A DNA stretch of 64,000 nucleotides from CAVRQM01 sp963756975 (GCA_963756975.1 CAVWPS010000002.1:186001-250000), one strand, 5' to 3'. Counted from the stretch's first letter, positions 8,657-18,314 are shown. Program-made: numbers and translations. The notes: a model not told the origin generated them from the letters alone.

Positions 8657-9409
8657 TCAGGTCGTGGTTAGCGCGTGCAGCAGGACGGCTGTGGCTTGCG
8701 CGACGTTCAGGCTTTGCACCGGGCCGCGCGGGAAGACCCGCACCTCGCGGCGGCAGGCGGCGCGGACCGGGTCGGAGACACCGGTTTCCTCCGCACCCAG
8801 CACCAGCGCGATCGCGCGGTCGCGGGGAAGTTCGGATAGCGGGCCGGCGTTCGCGGTGAGGGTCGCGGCGACCGTCCGGTAGAACGGTTCGAGCGCCCGC
8901 ACGGCCGTCGGCAAGTCTCGCGTGCGGGTCATCTCCATCGCCTCCATCCCGCCCTCCGCCGTGCGGTAGGCGGCGTCGGACGGCAGGGCGTGGCCGATAC
9001 CTTCCCCGATCAGCATGTGCCGCACACCGAAGAACGCGGCGGAGCGGACGATGGCACCCAGATTGTGCGGGTTGCCGATGCCGTCGAGGATCAGCAGCAA
9101 TCGCGCGCGGGGCGGGTTGGCGGCGTCGAAGATCGGGATGCGGCGGGGCTTCGCGACCGCCGCGACGGTGCCGTGATGGGCGGTGCCGGAGATGGTGGCG
9201 AGTTCGGCCGCCTCGACCAACCGGTACGGCTTGTGCGCGGCGGCCAGAGTCGCGCACCAGCCGCCCACGACCGGCACGGCCGCCTCGGTGTAGAACAGGC
9301 GGATGACGTCGTCGGGGCGGGCGGCGAACAGGGCGGCGACCGCGTTCTGGCCGCATATCGTGTCGGGTTTCACGCGGCCCCGCTTCCGCGTTGTGGGGGC
9401 CCGAGTCAA
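8657..9409 (-). CDS. rlmB: 23S rRNA 2'-O-methyltransferase, SpoU/TrmH family (RlmB-like)
   Basis: 250 residues. An N-terminal substrate-binding domain (GQNAVAALFAA, GTAHHGTVA) precedes a SPOUT knot with all three motifs: NPHNLGAIVRSAAFFGV, LVLGAEETGVS and VQSLNVAQATAVLLHAL. It should use SAM to methylate a guanosine 2'-OH, G2251 in E. coli RlmB. The start is either TTG at 9409 or GTG at 9373; the latter has GGAAG upstream and begins next to the conserved ICGQNAV, so the true protein may be 12 residues shorter. Confidence 0.9.
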   Translation of the reverse strand: MTRAPTTRKRGRVKPDTICGQNAVAALFAARPDDVIRLFYTEAAVPVVGGWCATLAAAHKPYRLVEAAELATISGTAHHGTVAAVAKPRRIPIFDAANPPRARLLLILDGIGNPHNLGAIVRSAAFFGVRHMLIGEGIGHALPSDAAYRTAEGGMEAMEMTRTRDLPTAVRALEPFYRTVAATLTANAGPLSELPRDRAIALVLGAEETGVSDPVRAACRREVRVFPRGPVQSLNVAQATAVLLHALTTT

Positions 9410-9494
9410 ATCGCGTCGTTCGGCGCATACTCGGATTCATGGAATGTGATGCCGCAAGCCACGGCGCGATGGCCGTCCGGGCCGCCTGGGTCGC

Positions 9495-10136
9495 GTGGCC
9501 CTGATCCCGATCCTCTACGCCGACCCGCATCTGGTGGTGCTCGACAAGCCGGCCGGGCTCGCCGTGCATGCCGGGCCGCGCGGCGGGCCGTCTGTGGAGG
9601 ACTGGTTTCCGCAGTTGAGCCGGCGGGCGGACGGGCCGTGGCTCGCGCACCGGCTCGATGCCGACACGGCGGGGTGCCTGGCGGTGGCGCTTCGAAAGGC
9701 GACGTTGCTGACACTGCAGGCGGCGTTCGCGGAGGGGCGGGTCGCGAAGGTCTACTGGGCGGTGGTGCGCGGCAGGCCGGCCGAAAGCGGCGGCACCGTC
9801 GACGCGCCGCTGGTCAAGCGCAGCACTTCGGCGGGCTGGCGGATGTGGCCGGATGCGGGCGGGCCGGTCGCGGTGACGGACTGGCGCGTGCTCGGGACGT
9901 CGGACGGCACGACATGGCTCGAATTGCGGCCGCGCACCGGGCGAACCCATCAGGTGCGGGCGCATTGCGCGGTGCTGGGCACGCCGGTGCTGGGCGACCC
10001 GGTTTACGGCGACGGCGTGGGTCCGCTGCACCTGCTCGCACGCGGCATCACCCTGCCGCTCGATCCGCCGGTCGCGGTGGCGGCCCCGCCCCCGCCGCAC
10101 ATGGTCGACGGCTCGGCCCGGTGCGGCTGGCGCTAG
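9495..10136 (+). CDS. RluA-family pseudouridine synthase
   Basis: 213 residues, GTG start. HRLDADTAGC is the catalytic motif of RluA enzymes (the Asp attacks the uridine). LDKPAGLAVHAG at the N-terminus and RTGRTHQVRAHCAVLGTPVLGD near the end complete the fold. There is no S4 domain, so it matches short RluA/TruC-like members that modify rRNA or tRNA; the target base cannot be told. Its TAG shares bases with the TAG of the convergent CDF gene. Confidence 0.9.
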   Translation: MALIPILYADPHLVVLDKPAGLAVHAGPRGGPSVEDWFPQLSRRADGPWLAHRLDADTAGCLAVALRKATLLTLQAAFAEGRVAKVYWAVVRGRPAESGGTVDAPLVKRSTSAGWRMWPDAGGPVAVTDWRVLGTSDGTTWLELRPRTGRTHQVRAHCAVLGTPVLGDPVYGDGVGPLHLLARGITLPLDPPVAVAAPPPPHMVDGSARCGWR

Positions 10137-11069
10137 ACCACTTCGTCCGGGCGGAGCGCGCAGGCGTGCGCACCCGCACCGCTTTCGACCTGCAGCGTCG
10201 CGTGGACGATCCGGAACCGGTCGCGCAGATCGTGGCAGGCGCCGTGGAGCATGTCGTCGTCGAGCGCCGCCTGGGGCCGCACCAGATGCGCGGTCAGCGC
10301 CGTCTCGGTCGTGCTCATCGCCCAGATGTGCAGATCGTGGATTTCGGTCACGCCGGGCAACGCGCGCAGGTAGAGCGCCACACCCTCATGGTCGATGCCG
10401 GGCGGCACGCCGTCCATCGACAGCGCGAGCGCGTCGCGCAGCACGCCCCAGGTTCCGGCGACGATGATGAAGCCGACGATCAGGCTGACCGCCGGGTCGA
10501 TCCGCAGCCAGCCGGTCCACAGGATCAGCGCGCCCGAGACGACGACGCCGAGGGCGACCAGCGCGTCGGCGGCCATGTGCTGGAACGCGGCGCGGATGTT
10601 GAGGTCGTCCTTGCGGCCGGACATGAACAGCGCGGCGGTCGCGGCGTTGACGAGAATGCCGATAGCGGCGACCGCCATGACGAGGCCGCCCGCGACCGGG
10701 GCCGGCTCGATCAGGCGGCGCACCGCCTCCCACGCGATGCCGCCGGTGACGATCAGCAGCACGACCGCGTTGGTCAGCGCCGCCAGAATGGACGAGCGGC
10801 GCAGGCCGTAGGTGTAGCGGTCGCTCGGCCGGCGGCGGCCCAGCACGGACGCGAGCCATGCGGCGGCGAGGCCGAGGACGTCGCCGAAATTGTGCCCGGC
10901 ATCGGCGAGCAGGGCGAGCGAGTGGGCGAGCACGCCGTAGACCGCCTCGCCCGCGACATAGGCGAGGTTCAGGGCGATGCCGATCGCGAACGCGCGGCCG
11001 AAATTGGCCGGGCGCGTGGCCGTGGCCGTGGTGATGATCGTGGTCGTGGTCGTGATGATGCTCGGCCAT
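10133..11069 (-). CDS. CDF cation efflux transporter, reading frame broken near 11009
   Basis: Six-helix cation diffusion facilitator exporting Zn, Co or similar divalent ions in exchange for protons. The N-terminus MAEHHHDHDHDHHHGHGHA is the usual cytoplasmic metal-binding histidine tail. Helix 2 has HSLALLADAGHNFGD and helix 5 HMAADALVALG, giving the HxxxD metal sites. The His tail and the first helix are in different frames: one extra base in the G/C run at 11006-11016 separates them, and the 937-base span is one over a multiple of three. With that base removed the protein is 311 residues. A GTG start at 10933 would lose the first helix. Confidence 0.85.
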
Positions 11070-11113
11070 GCGCGGGTATAGATCGGGCGGGCGGCGGCGG
11101 GAACGGGAGGGCG

Positions 11114-11407
11114 TCAGTCCCGGATGGTGGCACCGGTCCGTGACGCCGGACAACCGCCGGCGCAGGCCCCGCCCGCCCCCGGGGCGGTCGGCGAGGTCAG
11201 GAACCGGATCCGGACGCCATGGCCCGGATGCTCGCGGTGGTCGGTCGACATCACGATCGTGGCGGCCTGCGGCGGCCGACCCTGATTGCCGGGGTGCGGG
11301 ACCGGGGCGTGCGGCGTCGTCAACAGAGAGACGAGGCCGATCGTGAGCGAGGCGACGCCGACGGCCAGCGAAAGGCCGTTGACGGTGCTTGGATGGAGTC
11401 GCGTCAT
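11114..11407 (-). CDS. Small single-helix membrane or secreted protein, unknown
   Basis: 97 residues. Residues 9-28 (NGLSLAVGVASLTIGLVSLL) are one hydrophobic segment, either an uncleaved anchor or a signal peptide. The rest is polar, rich in Pro, His and Gly, with no motif I know. It starts 35 bases after the mlaA stop on the same strand, so it probably shares that transcript. Support is moderate: codon use fits the window, but no family was recognised. Confidence 0.5.
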   Translation of the reverse strand: MTRLHPSTVNGLSLAVGVASLTIGLVSLLTTPHAPVPHPGNQGRPPQAATIVMSTDHREHPGHGVRIRFLTSPTAPGAGGACAGGCPASRTGATIRD

Positions 11408-11442
11408 GACCTCGCTCCCTGCCGATCCGAATGCCGCGCCCA

Positions 11443-12240
11443 TCAGTTCGGGTCCGTCGCCGGGTCCGGCGCGGCGGCGAGCACCGTCGGTCCGGACCCG
11501 CCGGCCTTGCCGTCCTGGACCAGCGCCGCGCGATGCTGCGACTGCAGGCTGCGCAGGGTCGCGTAGTAATCGAGCGAGTTCCGCTCGAGCGTGTCCGTCG
11601 TCGGCAGCATTCCCGCGCGCAAGTCGACCACGCCCGCACCGGTCGCCCCCATCGTCGCGAGGGCGACGGCGGTGCCCGGCACGAAGCCGAGCGGGTTGGT
11701 GGCGAATCCGGCAAGCTTCCCGACCGCGTCGCGAACGTTCGACGGACCCAGCAGCGGCAACTGCACGGCCGGCCCCGGTCCCACGCCCCAGACACCGAGC
11801 GTTTCGCCGAAATCGGCGTCGTGATGCACCAGATCCCAATCGGTGGCGGCGTCGAACACGCCGAGGCCGCCGACCGTGGTGTTGACCGCGAACCGTTCGG
11901 TCGTGGTCCAGGCGCGGCCCAGATTGCCCTGCAGCACCTCGTTCACGGCGACCGCCGGCTCGCCGAGGTTGGCGACGAAGTTGTGGATGCCATGCTGCGC
12001 CGGAACCGGCACGGTGTCGCTGTAGGCGCGCGCCACCGGTCGCAGCGCGTTTCTGTCGACGAACTGGTTGGCACCGAAGATCGCGCGGTTGGTCGGCTCG
12101 GCGGGATCGTTGGCCCGGTCGTATTCGGCCCGCGCAACCGCCTCGGTCGGCACCGGCGCGCAGCCGCTCATCAGTAATCCGGCCGCGAGGATGACGGGCA
12201 GAGGCCGGGTCAGGCTGGCTATCGTGGTCGCGTATGTCAT
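11443..12240 (-). CDS. mlaA: MlaA/VacJ-family outer-membrane lipoprotein
   Basis: 265 residues. A lipoprotein signal ends in the lipobox LMSGC. The mature part has the MlaA layout: DPAEPTNRAIFGANQFVDRN, NFVANLGEPAVAVNEVLQG, TTVGGLGVFDAA, FGETLGVWGVGPGP and PLLGPSNVRDAVG. MlaA sits in the outer membrane and removes mislocalised phospholipid from its outer leaflet, passing it to the MlaC/MlaFEDB system, which is not in this window. It is divergent from the two-component pair, with a 14-base palindrome between them. Confidence 0.92.
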   Translation of the reverse strand: MTYATTIASLTRPLPVILAAGLLMSGCAPVPTEAVARAEYDRANDPAEPTNRAIFGANQFVDRNALRPVARAYSDTVPVPAQHGIHNFVANLGEPAVAVNEVLQGNLGRAWTTTERFAVNTTVGGLGVFDAATDWDLVHHDADFGETLGVWGVGPGPAVQLPLLGPSNVRDAVGKLAGFATNPLGFVPGTAVALATMGATGAGVVDLRAGMLPTTDTLERNSLDYYATLRSLQSQHRAALVQDGKAGGSGPTVLAAAPDPATDPN

Positions 12241-12329
12241 GACGGGATCGCTCCGGATTGGGACGACCCCCCGACTAGCGGCCACGTGTTGCGGTCGGAT
12301 GTCCGTATTGCGACGGCCGAGACGGAATG

Positions 12330-12343
12330 TGTCGGCGCCGACA
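12330..12343. promoter_or_regulatory. Perfect 14-base palindrome, candidate operator
   Basis: TGTCGGCGCCGACA lies in the 168-base gap between mlaA and the divergent response regulator gene. Half-site-like GTCGG/CCGAC blocks also occur on both sides. A dimeric regulator, possibly the adjacent response regulator itself, could bind here; that is inference from symmetry and position only. Confidence 0.45.
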
Positions 12344-12408
12344 TATTCGGCGCGAACAGCCGACATCATGGCCGGATGGCGGCGTGGTAATCGCGGAGAA
12401 TGCTGGAC

Positions 12409-13116
12409 ATGCCGCACATCCTGATCGTCGACGACGACCGCGACATCCTCGACCTGCTGTCGATGTTCTTCGTGAAGCACTCGTTCGACGTGTCGGTCGC
12501 GGCCGACGGTGCCGGCGCGTTCGCCGCGCTCGACGGGATCGACCTCGTCATTCTCGACGTCATGCTCAAGGGCGAGGACGGGTTCGGCATCTGCCGGCGG
12601 ATGCGCGCGCAGTCGGCGGTCCCGATCATCATGCTGACCGCGATGAGCGATCACACCGACCGCGTCGTCGGGCTGGAGATCGGGGCGGACGATTACCTGT
12701 CCAAGCCGTTCGACGCGCGCGAGCTGCTGGCCCGCGTGAAGGCGGTGCTGCGGCGGTCCACGGCGACGCCGCCCCCGCCGTCCGGCACGTCGACGCGGCC
12801 GGTGCTGGCGTTCGCGGGCTGGCGGCTCGACGTGGCGCGGCGGGAGCTGCGGGCGAGCGACCGGAGCCTGATGATCCTGTCCGGCGCGGAGTTCGACCTG
12901 CTGCTCGCGTTCGCCGAGCATTCGCAGCGCGTGCTCAACCGCGACCAGCTGCTCGACCTCGCGCGCGGCGCGATGCACGCCGCCTACGATCGCAGCATCG
13001 ACGTGCTGGTCAGCCGGTTGCGCCGCAAGCTGGAGCCGGACCCGAAGGCACCCACGGTGATCCGCACCGTGCGCAACGGCGGCTACGTCTTCACACCCGA
13101 GGTGACCCACGAATGA
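12409..13116 (+). CDS. OmpR-family response regulator
   Basis: 235 residues. The receiver domain (1-120) has the acidic pair Asp8/Asp9, the phosphoacceptor Asp50 (DLVILDVML), the Thr in MLTAMS and the Lys in YLSKPFDARELLARV. The C-terminal winged helix (about 135-235) ends SIDVLVSRLRRKLEPD...GGYVFTPEV, typical of OmpR/PhoB. I prefer the second ATG (12409) because GGAG is ten bases upstream; the first ATG is only about two bases from it. Its TGA overlaps the kinase ATG (ATGA), so the pair is translationally coupled. Confidence 0.93.
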   Translation: MPHILIVDDDRDILDLLSMFFVKHSFDVSVAADGAGAFAALDGIDLVILDVMLKGEDGFGICRRMRAQSAVPIIMLTAMSDHTDRVVGLEIGADDYLSKPFDARELLARVKAVLRRSTATPPPPSGTSTRPVLAFAGWRLDVARRELRASDRSLMILSGAEFDLLLAFAEHSQRVLNRDQLLDLARGAMHAAYDRSIDVLVSRLRRKLEPDPKAPTVIRTVRNGGYVFTPEVTHE

Positions 13117-14592
13117 TGAGCTTCGTGATTGACGCGTGGCGACGGCGCGGGCCGGTCGACACCATCGCCGCGCGGTTTGCGACGACGATCCTGCTCGCGC
13201 TCGCAGGCACGGCGGTGCTGGCGATCCTGTTCGGCGCGGTGGGCGGGCGGTGGAACAGACAGCCGATCGAGGCGTCGCCCCGGTTGCAGCTCGCCGCGGA
13301 CATCATCCGGATCGCGGCTTCGGTGCCGCCCGAGATGCGGGCACGGGTCGTGACGGCCGCGGACACGCCGGGAAGCCGGGGCGACTCGTACGCGGCGGGC
13401 TCGGCCGTCGCGGCGGCGCTCGAGCGGTCACCGGAGCTGGCGATCGGCCGGCCCGACCTCCGCCGCGAGATCGGCGGGCCGGAACTGGGCGCGCTCGGGT
13501 TCAATGGGCGTGCGCTTGCGACACGGAGCGACGGGTTCGTGTACCGATCGGGCCCGCTATCCCGATGCGCGCTTCCTCGCCGTGCGGCTGCCGGACAGGA
13601 GCTGGCTGGTGTTCACCGCGTTCACGCGCGATTGGGGTCTGCCGGTGCCGGCGCGGATCAGCCTGAACCTCGTGTTCGTCCTGCTGTCGAGCGCGGTGGT
13701 GACGGGGTTCGCCGCGCGCCAGCTCGCGCATCCGATCCAGAGTTTCGCCGCCGCGACACGGCGGTTCGGCAGCGACCCGAAGGCGCCGCCGATCGTGCCG
13801 TCCGGCCCGCGTGAGCTGCGCGAGGCGGCGCACGCGTTCAACACCATGCAGGCGCAGATCCAGAAATTCCTGGCAGACCGCACGATGATGCTGATCGCGA
13901 TTTCGCACGATCTGCGGACGCCGCTCACCAGGATGCGGTTACGCGGCGAACTGATCGAGGACGCGGCGCAACGGGCGCGGCTGTTTCGCGACGTCGACGA
14001 GATGCACGCGATGATCGACGGGGCGCTCGCGTTTTTCCGCGACGACCATCAGGGCGAGGCGCCGACGGCGTTCGACGCGGCCGAACTGGTGCAGTCGATC
14101 GTGGACGATTTCGGCGATCAGTCGATCGAAATTCGTTACGACGGCCCCGACCATCTGAGCCACACCGGCCGGCCGCTGGCGTTGCGGCGCGCGCTCACGA
14201 ACCTCGCCGACAATGCCGCCCGCTACGCTCAAGCAACCGAAATCGCGCTCGAACGCGCGCCGGGCGGCATCGTGCTCACGGTGCGCGACCGGGGGCCGGG
14301 CATTCCGGCCGAGTCCCTGGCGCTCGTGTTACGGCCGTTCCAGCGGCTGGAGCGATCCCGTGACCGCTCGACCGGCGGCGTCGGGCTGGGACTTTCGGCG
14401 GCGCAGGCGGTCGCACGGGATCACGGCGGCGACATCGTGCTGCGGAACCGTGACGGCGGCGGATTGGAGGCGACGATGTTTCTGGCGACACCGCCGCCGC
14501 TTCAGACCGCCAAGCCGAGCCGCGCGAACAGGTCGATCAGGACCAGGTTCACGTTGAACTTGAAGCGGTCGGTGTCGCGCACCGTCTCGTAG
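13113..14592 (+). CDS. Sensor histidine kinase, reading frame broken near 13552
   Basis: Membrane kinase partner of the preceding regulator. TM1 is LLALAGTAVLAILFGAV; a periplasmic domain of about 130 residues follows, then TM2 (LNLVFVLLSSAVVTGFAA), HAMP, the H-box SHDLRTPLTRMR (His265 after correction), N-box LADNAARYA, G1 DRGPGIP and G2 GGVGLGLSAAQAVARDHGG. The frame changes inside the periplasmic domain at gatcgggcccgc (13547-13557); removing one G joins FVYRS to ARYPDARFLAV. The span is 3n+1 bases, giving 492 residues. The tail runs 91 bases into the convergent Nudix gene, unusual for a kinase and perhaps another sign of an indel. Confidence 0.85.
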
Positions 14593-15315
14593 ACCTGTTG
14601 CAGCGGCCATAGCTCGAACCGCGCGATCTCGCCGTCGGCCGGCTCCGGGACGAAGTGGTCCGGCAGGTCGAGGTCGAAACAGTGCAGCTCGTCGCGGCGC
14701 AACCCTTCCGGCCGTTCCATGGCGTAGGTGATGCGCGCGACCGGCGTCGCGGCGCTGGACAGGTAGTGGGGGATCGCCGCCTCCTCCTCCGCTTCCTTGG
14801 CCAGCGTGCCCGCGATGGTGTCGCCGGCCGCGACCCCGCCGGCCGCGATGTGGTCGAGCTTGCCGGGATCGAGCGCCCGGTCGTCCGCACGGGTCGCGAC
14901 CCAGAGGTGCATCCCGTCCGGCTTCCGCACGAGCCCGTTCACGTGAACACCGCGCGCGACCACGCCGAAGCTCGGCAGCGCGCCGCGGTCCATCGTGGCG
15001 AGCACGGCGCCGGTGATGCTGTCGGTATCGGCGCGCACGTCGAACTTCTCGGTGCGGAGGCGGAAGAAGCCCTCGCCCGGCCAGACCGACGACCAGATCG
15101 TGCAGCCCGGCCACCTGTCCGGGATCGAGCGTCATGCCGTCCGGGGCGGTCGCGAACCCGGGGGCTTTGGCGAGCCGCGCGGCGAGATCGGGCTTCAGCC
15201 AACCCACTGACGCGGCACCGATCCGCAGCCGCACCCGGTCGCCGGGCAGGGCCGCATTGTCGCAGGCGCGCCAGTGGCGGGCGAAACCGTCCAGTTTCGC
15301 CACTCGAGTGTTCAT
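14502..15315 (-). CDS. Nudix hydrolase with N-terminal DUF4743-like domain, frame broken near 15090
   Basis: About 270 residues after correction. The N-terminal part (MNTRVAKLDGFARHWRACD, VGWLKPDLAARLA) matches the extension seen in DUF4743 Nudix proteins. The C-terminal half has FGVVARGVHVNGLV, a Nudix box of the form G-x5-E...EAEEEA, and a tail LFARLGLAV. Members hydrolyse nucleoside diphosphate-linked metabolites, possibly oxidised thiamine phosphates; the exact substrate is open. Between 15086 and 15096 the reading changes frame, and dropping one base gives continuous SVWPGEGFFRLRTEKFDV. The span is 3n+1 bases. Confidence 0.8.
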
Positions 15316-15361
15316 CGTCGCCATCCTTTGCATCTTCTGCCCTGCATGCCATGTCCCGGCC

Positions 15362-17233
15362 ATGTCCGGCTCCGATCCCATGACTGCCACCACCGCCGAC
15401 CCGTCCCGCTCGACCTGGTCCACCCTCAACTCCCTGATGCCCTATCTGTGGCCGCCCGGCGACACCGTGGCGCATGTCAGGGTGGTGGCCGCGTTCGTCT
15501 TCCTGATCGCGGCCAAGGTCGCGACGGTGATGATCCCGATCGTCTACGGCCGCGCGGTCGACGCGCTCGCGCCCAAAAACGGGGCGATGATCGTCCTCCC
15601 GTTCGCGATCATCGTCGGCTACGGCCTGCTGCGAATCGGCTCGGCCGCGTTCGGCGAGCTGCGCGACGCGGTGTTCGCCCAGGTGCAGCAGCGCGCGGTC
15701 CGCAGGGTCGCGGTGCGGACGTTCGAACATCTGCACAAGCTGTCGCTGCGGTTCCACCTCGACCGGCAAACCGGCGGCCTGTCGCGCGGGATCGAGCGCG
15801 GCACGGCGGGGATCGAGAACGTGCTGCGGCTGACCGTGTTCGCGGTCATCCCGACGATCCTCGAATTGCTGCTGACGACCGCGATCCTGTGGCGGATCTT
15901 CGACTGGCGGTACGCCGCGCTGACGTTCTGCGCGGTGGTGATCTACATCGCGTTCACCCTGATGTTCACGAACTACCGGGTGCGGTTCCGCCGCCAGATG
16001 AACGCGGTCGACAGCGAGGCGCAGACCAAGGCGGTCGACAGCCTGCTGAACTACGAGACCGTGAAATACTTCGGCAACGAGGAGCACGAGGCGCGGCGGT
16101 TCGACGAAACCCGTGCCCGCTACGAGCGGGCGGCCGTGAAAAGCCAGGTCACGCTGAACATGCTCAACATCGGCCAGGTCGTGATCATCGCCATCGGCCT
16201 GACGTTCATCATGCTGATGGCCGCCGCCGGGGTGCAGGACGGCAGCATGACGGTGGGCAAGTTCACCGTCGCCAACACGTATCTCATGCAGCTTTACGTG
16301 CCGCTGAACTTCCTCGGCTTCCTGTATCGCGAGATCAATCAGGGGCTGATCGACATGGAGGGGATGTTCCGCCTGCTCGGCCAGAAGCAGGAGGTCGTGG
16401 ACAGCCCGGCCGCCCGCGTGCTGAGCGGCGTCCGCGGTGAGGTCGTGTTCGAGGGCGTGCAGTTCGGCTACCGGCCGGACCGCGAGATCCTGAAGGGCAT
16501 CAGCTTTCGCGTGCCGGCCGGCGGGTCGCTCGCGATCGTCGGCCCCACGGGTGCGGGCAAGAGCACGATCAGCCGGCTGCTGTTCCGGTTCTACGACGTG
16601 ACCGAGGGCCGGGTGTCGATCGACGGGCACGATCTGCGCGACGTGACGCAGGAATCGCTGCGGGCCGCGATCGGCGTGGTGCCGCAGGACACCGTGCTGT
16701 TCAACGACACCATCCGCTACAACATCGCGTACGGCCGGCCGGGCGCCACCCAGGACGAGATCGAGGCGGCGGCGCGGGCGGCCCAGGTGCACGATTTCGT
16801 GCTGCGGCTGCCGGACGGCTACGACACGAAGGTCGGCGAGCGCGGCCTGAAGCTGTCGGGCGGCGAGAAGCAGCGGGTCGCGATCGCGCGGACGATCCTG
16901 AAGAACCCGCCGATCCTGATCCTGGACGAGGCGACCAGCGCGCTCGACACGCGCACCGAGCAGGAGATCGCGACCGCACTTCGGGTGGCGGCCACGAACC
17001 GGACGACGCTGACGATCGCGCATCGTCTGTCGACCGTGGTCGATTCGGACGAGATCGTGGTGCTCGACGAGGGCATGGTGATCGAGCGCGGCACCCATTC
17101 CGAGCTTTTGGCGATGGACGGGCTGTACGCGCAGATGTGGGCGCGGCAGGCCGAACAGGATCCGGCGACCGAGGCGATGACGACGATCGACGACGAGACG
17201 GTCGCGGCTCTGACGACGGTGCCGGCGCAATGA
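15362..17233 (+). CDS. Atm1/HMT-type ABC exporter (fused permease and ATPase)
   Basis: 623 residues: six-helix permease (about 35-330) and ATPase (about 360-600). Walker A GPTGAGKST, signature LSGGEKQRVAIART, Walker B ILILDEATSALD and the switch His in IAHRLSTV are all present. KYFGNEEHEARRFDE and LNFLGFLYREINQGLIDME match the Atm1 subfamily, which exports glutathione-conjugated metals or sulfur species. Alphaproteobacterial homologues protect against heavy metals. ATG at 15362 or 15380 could be used. Its TGA overlaps the next small gene's ATG. Confidence 0.92.
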   Translation: MSGSDPMTATTADPSRSTWSTLNSLMPYLWPPGDTVAHVRVVAAFVFLIAAKVATVMIPIVYGRAVDALAPKNGAMIVLPFAIIVGYGLLRIGSAAFGELRDAVFAQVQQRAVRRVAVRTFEHLHKLSLRFHLDRQTGGLSRGIERGTAGIENVLRLTVFAVIPTILELLLTTAILWRIFDWRYAALTFCAVVIYIAFTLMFTNYRVRFRRQMNAVDSEAQTKAVDSLLNYETVKYFGNEEHEARRFDETRARYERAAVKSQVTLNMLNIGQVVIIAIGLTFIMLMAAAGVQDGSMTVGKFTVANTYLMQLYVPLNFLGFLYREINQGLIDMEGMFRLLGQKQEVVDSPAARVLSGVRGEVVFEGVQFGYRPDREILKGISFRVPAGGSLAIVGPTGAGKSTISRLLFRFYDVTEGRVSIDGHDLRDVTQESLRAAIGVVPQDTVLFNDTIRYNIAYGRPGATQDEIEAAARAAQVHDFVLRLPDGYDTKVGERGLKLSGGEKQRVAIARTILKNPPILILDEATSALDTRTEQEIATALRVAATNRTTLTIAHRLSTVVDSDEIVVLDEGMVIERGTHSELLAMDGLYAQMWARQAEQDPATEAMTTIDDETVAALTTVPAQ

Positions 17234-17463
17234 GCGACGACGAAGCCCCGCCGGAGCTGAACCATGCCGGTGCCGTGGTCGATCAGGCGGTCGACTACAT
17301 GACCAAGCAAGGCATGCCCTCGATCGTCATCGCGTCCGCGCTGCTGGCCGGTGCGGTCGCGATGCTCGGGCGGGCGCTCGACCCGGAGGGTGTCGCACGG
17401 GTGCTGACACGGGCCGCCGCCGATGCGCGCGCGGTTGACGAAACCGGCCGGGTCGGCCACTAA
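17230..17463 (+). CDS. Small protein coupled to the Atm1 exporter, unknown
   Basis: 77 residues, translationally coupled to the exporter (ATGA). The middle holds a moderately hydrophobic helix (PSIVIASALLAGAVAMLGRAL) and the ends are polar. No family recognised. Position and coupling suggest an accessory to the exporter or a short protein made in fixed ratio to it; that is inference. Confidence 0.6.
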   Translation: MSDDEAPPELNHAGAVVDQAVDYMTKQGMPSIVIASALLAGAVAMLGRALDPEGVARVLTRAAADARAVDETGRVGH

Positions 17464-17497
17464 CCCCGCTTCGCGCGGTTCCCTAGGAGTTCGAGTT

Positions 17498-17803
17498 ATG
17501 TCCCGTCGCTGCCAGATTTCAGGCAAGGGCGTGCTGAGCGGCAACAACGTCAGCCACGCCAACAACAAATCCCGCCGCCGCTACCTGCCGAACCTGCAGG
17601 AAAGCTCGATGCTGTCCGACGTGCTCGGCCACAGCATCCGCATGCGCCTGTCGACGCGCGGCATCCGCACGGTCGAGCACAATGGCGGGATCGACGCGTT
17701 CCTGCTGTCGACCCCGAACCGGAAGCTCCCGCTCGAGGCGATGACGATCAAGCGCCGGCTGCTGCGGGCGCAGAAGAAGCAGGCCGGCACCGCCGCCGTC
17801 TGA
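17498..17803 (+). CDS. rpmB: 50S ribosomal protein L28
   Basis: 101 residues, L28 with the longer C-terminus found in alphaproteobacteria. MSRRCQISGKGVLSGNNVSHANNKSRRR-type N-terminus, then LPNLQESS, RLSTRGIRTVEHNGGID and AMTIKRRLLRAQKKQAG. A strong AGGAG lies upstream of the ATG. L28 is needed for 70S assembly. The stop is two bases from the stop of the convergent ParE-like toxin, a tight fit around a core gene. Confidence 0.97.
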   Translation: MSRRCQISGKGVLSGNNVSHANNKSRRRYLPNLQESSMLSDVLGHSIRMRLSTRGIRTVEHNGGIDAFLLSTPNRKLPLEAMTIKRRLLRAQKKQAGTAAV

Positions 17804-17805
17804 TG

Positions 17806-18084
17806 TCAGCGGTCCTCACGTGTGTGCCACACGTTGAGGACGATGATCGCATCGGGTCGGACTTCGTATCGCAACTCGTAATCTCCGACGAACAAACGCC
17901 GCACGTCTCTTGGACGGAATTCGGATATGCGCGCGCCAAGCTTGGGATGAGCGATCAGACCCGCCGGCGCAGCTTGCAGGCCTTTGACGACGGATGCCGC
18001 CGCCGACTGGCTATGTGGCGCGAGAAAGTCGAATAAGCGCGACAGGTCGTCGGTGGACTCGGTGGTCCACCTGACGTGCCTCAA
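17806..18084 (-). CDS. parE: ParE/RelE-superfamily toxin
   Basis: 92 residues. HVRWTTESTDDLSRLFDFLA, then LGARISEFRPRDVRRLFVGDYELRYEV and IIVLNVWHTRE match the ParE branch, whose known members act on gyrase; RelE-type mRNA cleavage is the alternative. The TTG start overlaps the stop of the upstream antitoxin by four bases (TTGA), the usual coupling of such pairs. Confidence 0.85.
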   Translation of the reverse strand: MRHVRWTTESTDDLSRLFDFLAPHSQSAAASVVKGLQAAPAGLIAHPKLGARISEFRPRDVRRLFVGDYELRYEVRPDAIIVLNVWHTREDR

Positions 18085-18314
18085 CGCTGAGGCTGAGGCG
18101 GTAGCTCACCCAGGTGGGCGGCCCATCGCGCGACGTCTTCGTCGTCCTGCAAGCGTCCAGCGTCGACATCAGCCAGAGCACGTAGCGTGCGCCGCCGGCG
18201 AGCCTCGAGGGTTTCCGGAGAGACGGCGTCGGCCTGCAAGGCGCGAACGCGCTGATGGTCTCCCCCGCCGGCCAGCTCCGAACCCGACATCACCTGAGCT
18301 GCTTTGGTTGCCAT
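18081..18314 (-). CDS. Antitoxin partner of the ParE-like toxin
   Basis: 77 residues. The C-terminal segment ALADVDAGRLQDDEDVARWAAHLGEL is the toxin-binding tail common in antitoxins paired with ParE toxins; the N-terminal half is short and charged and gives no certain fold. It precedes the toxin with a four-base overlap and should bind both the toxin and its own promoter. Confidence 0.75.
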   Translation of the reverse strand: MATKAAQVMSGSELAGGGDHQRVRALQADAVSPETLEARRRRTLRALADVDAGRLQDDEDVARWAAHLGELPPQPQR

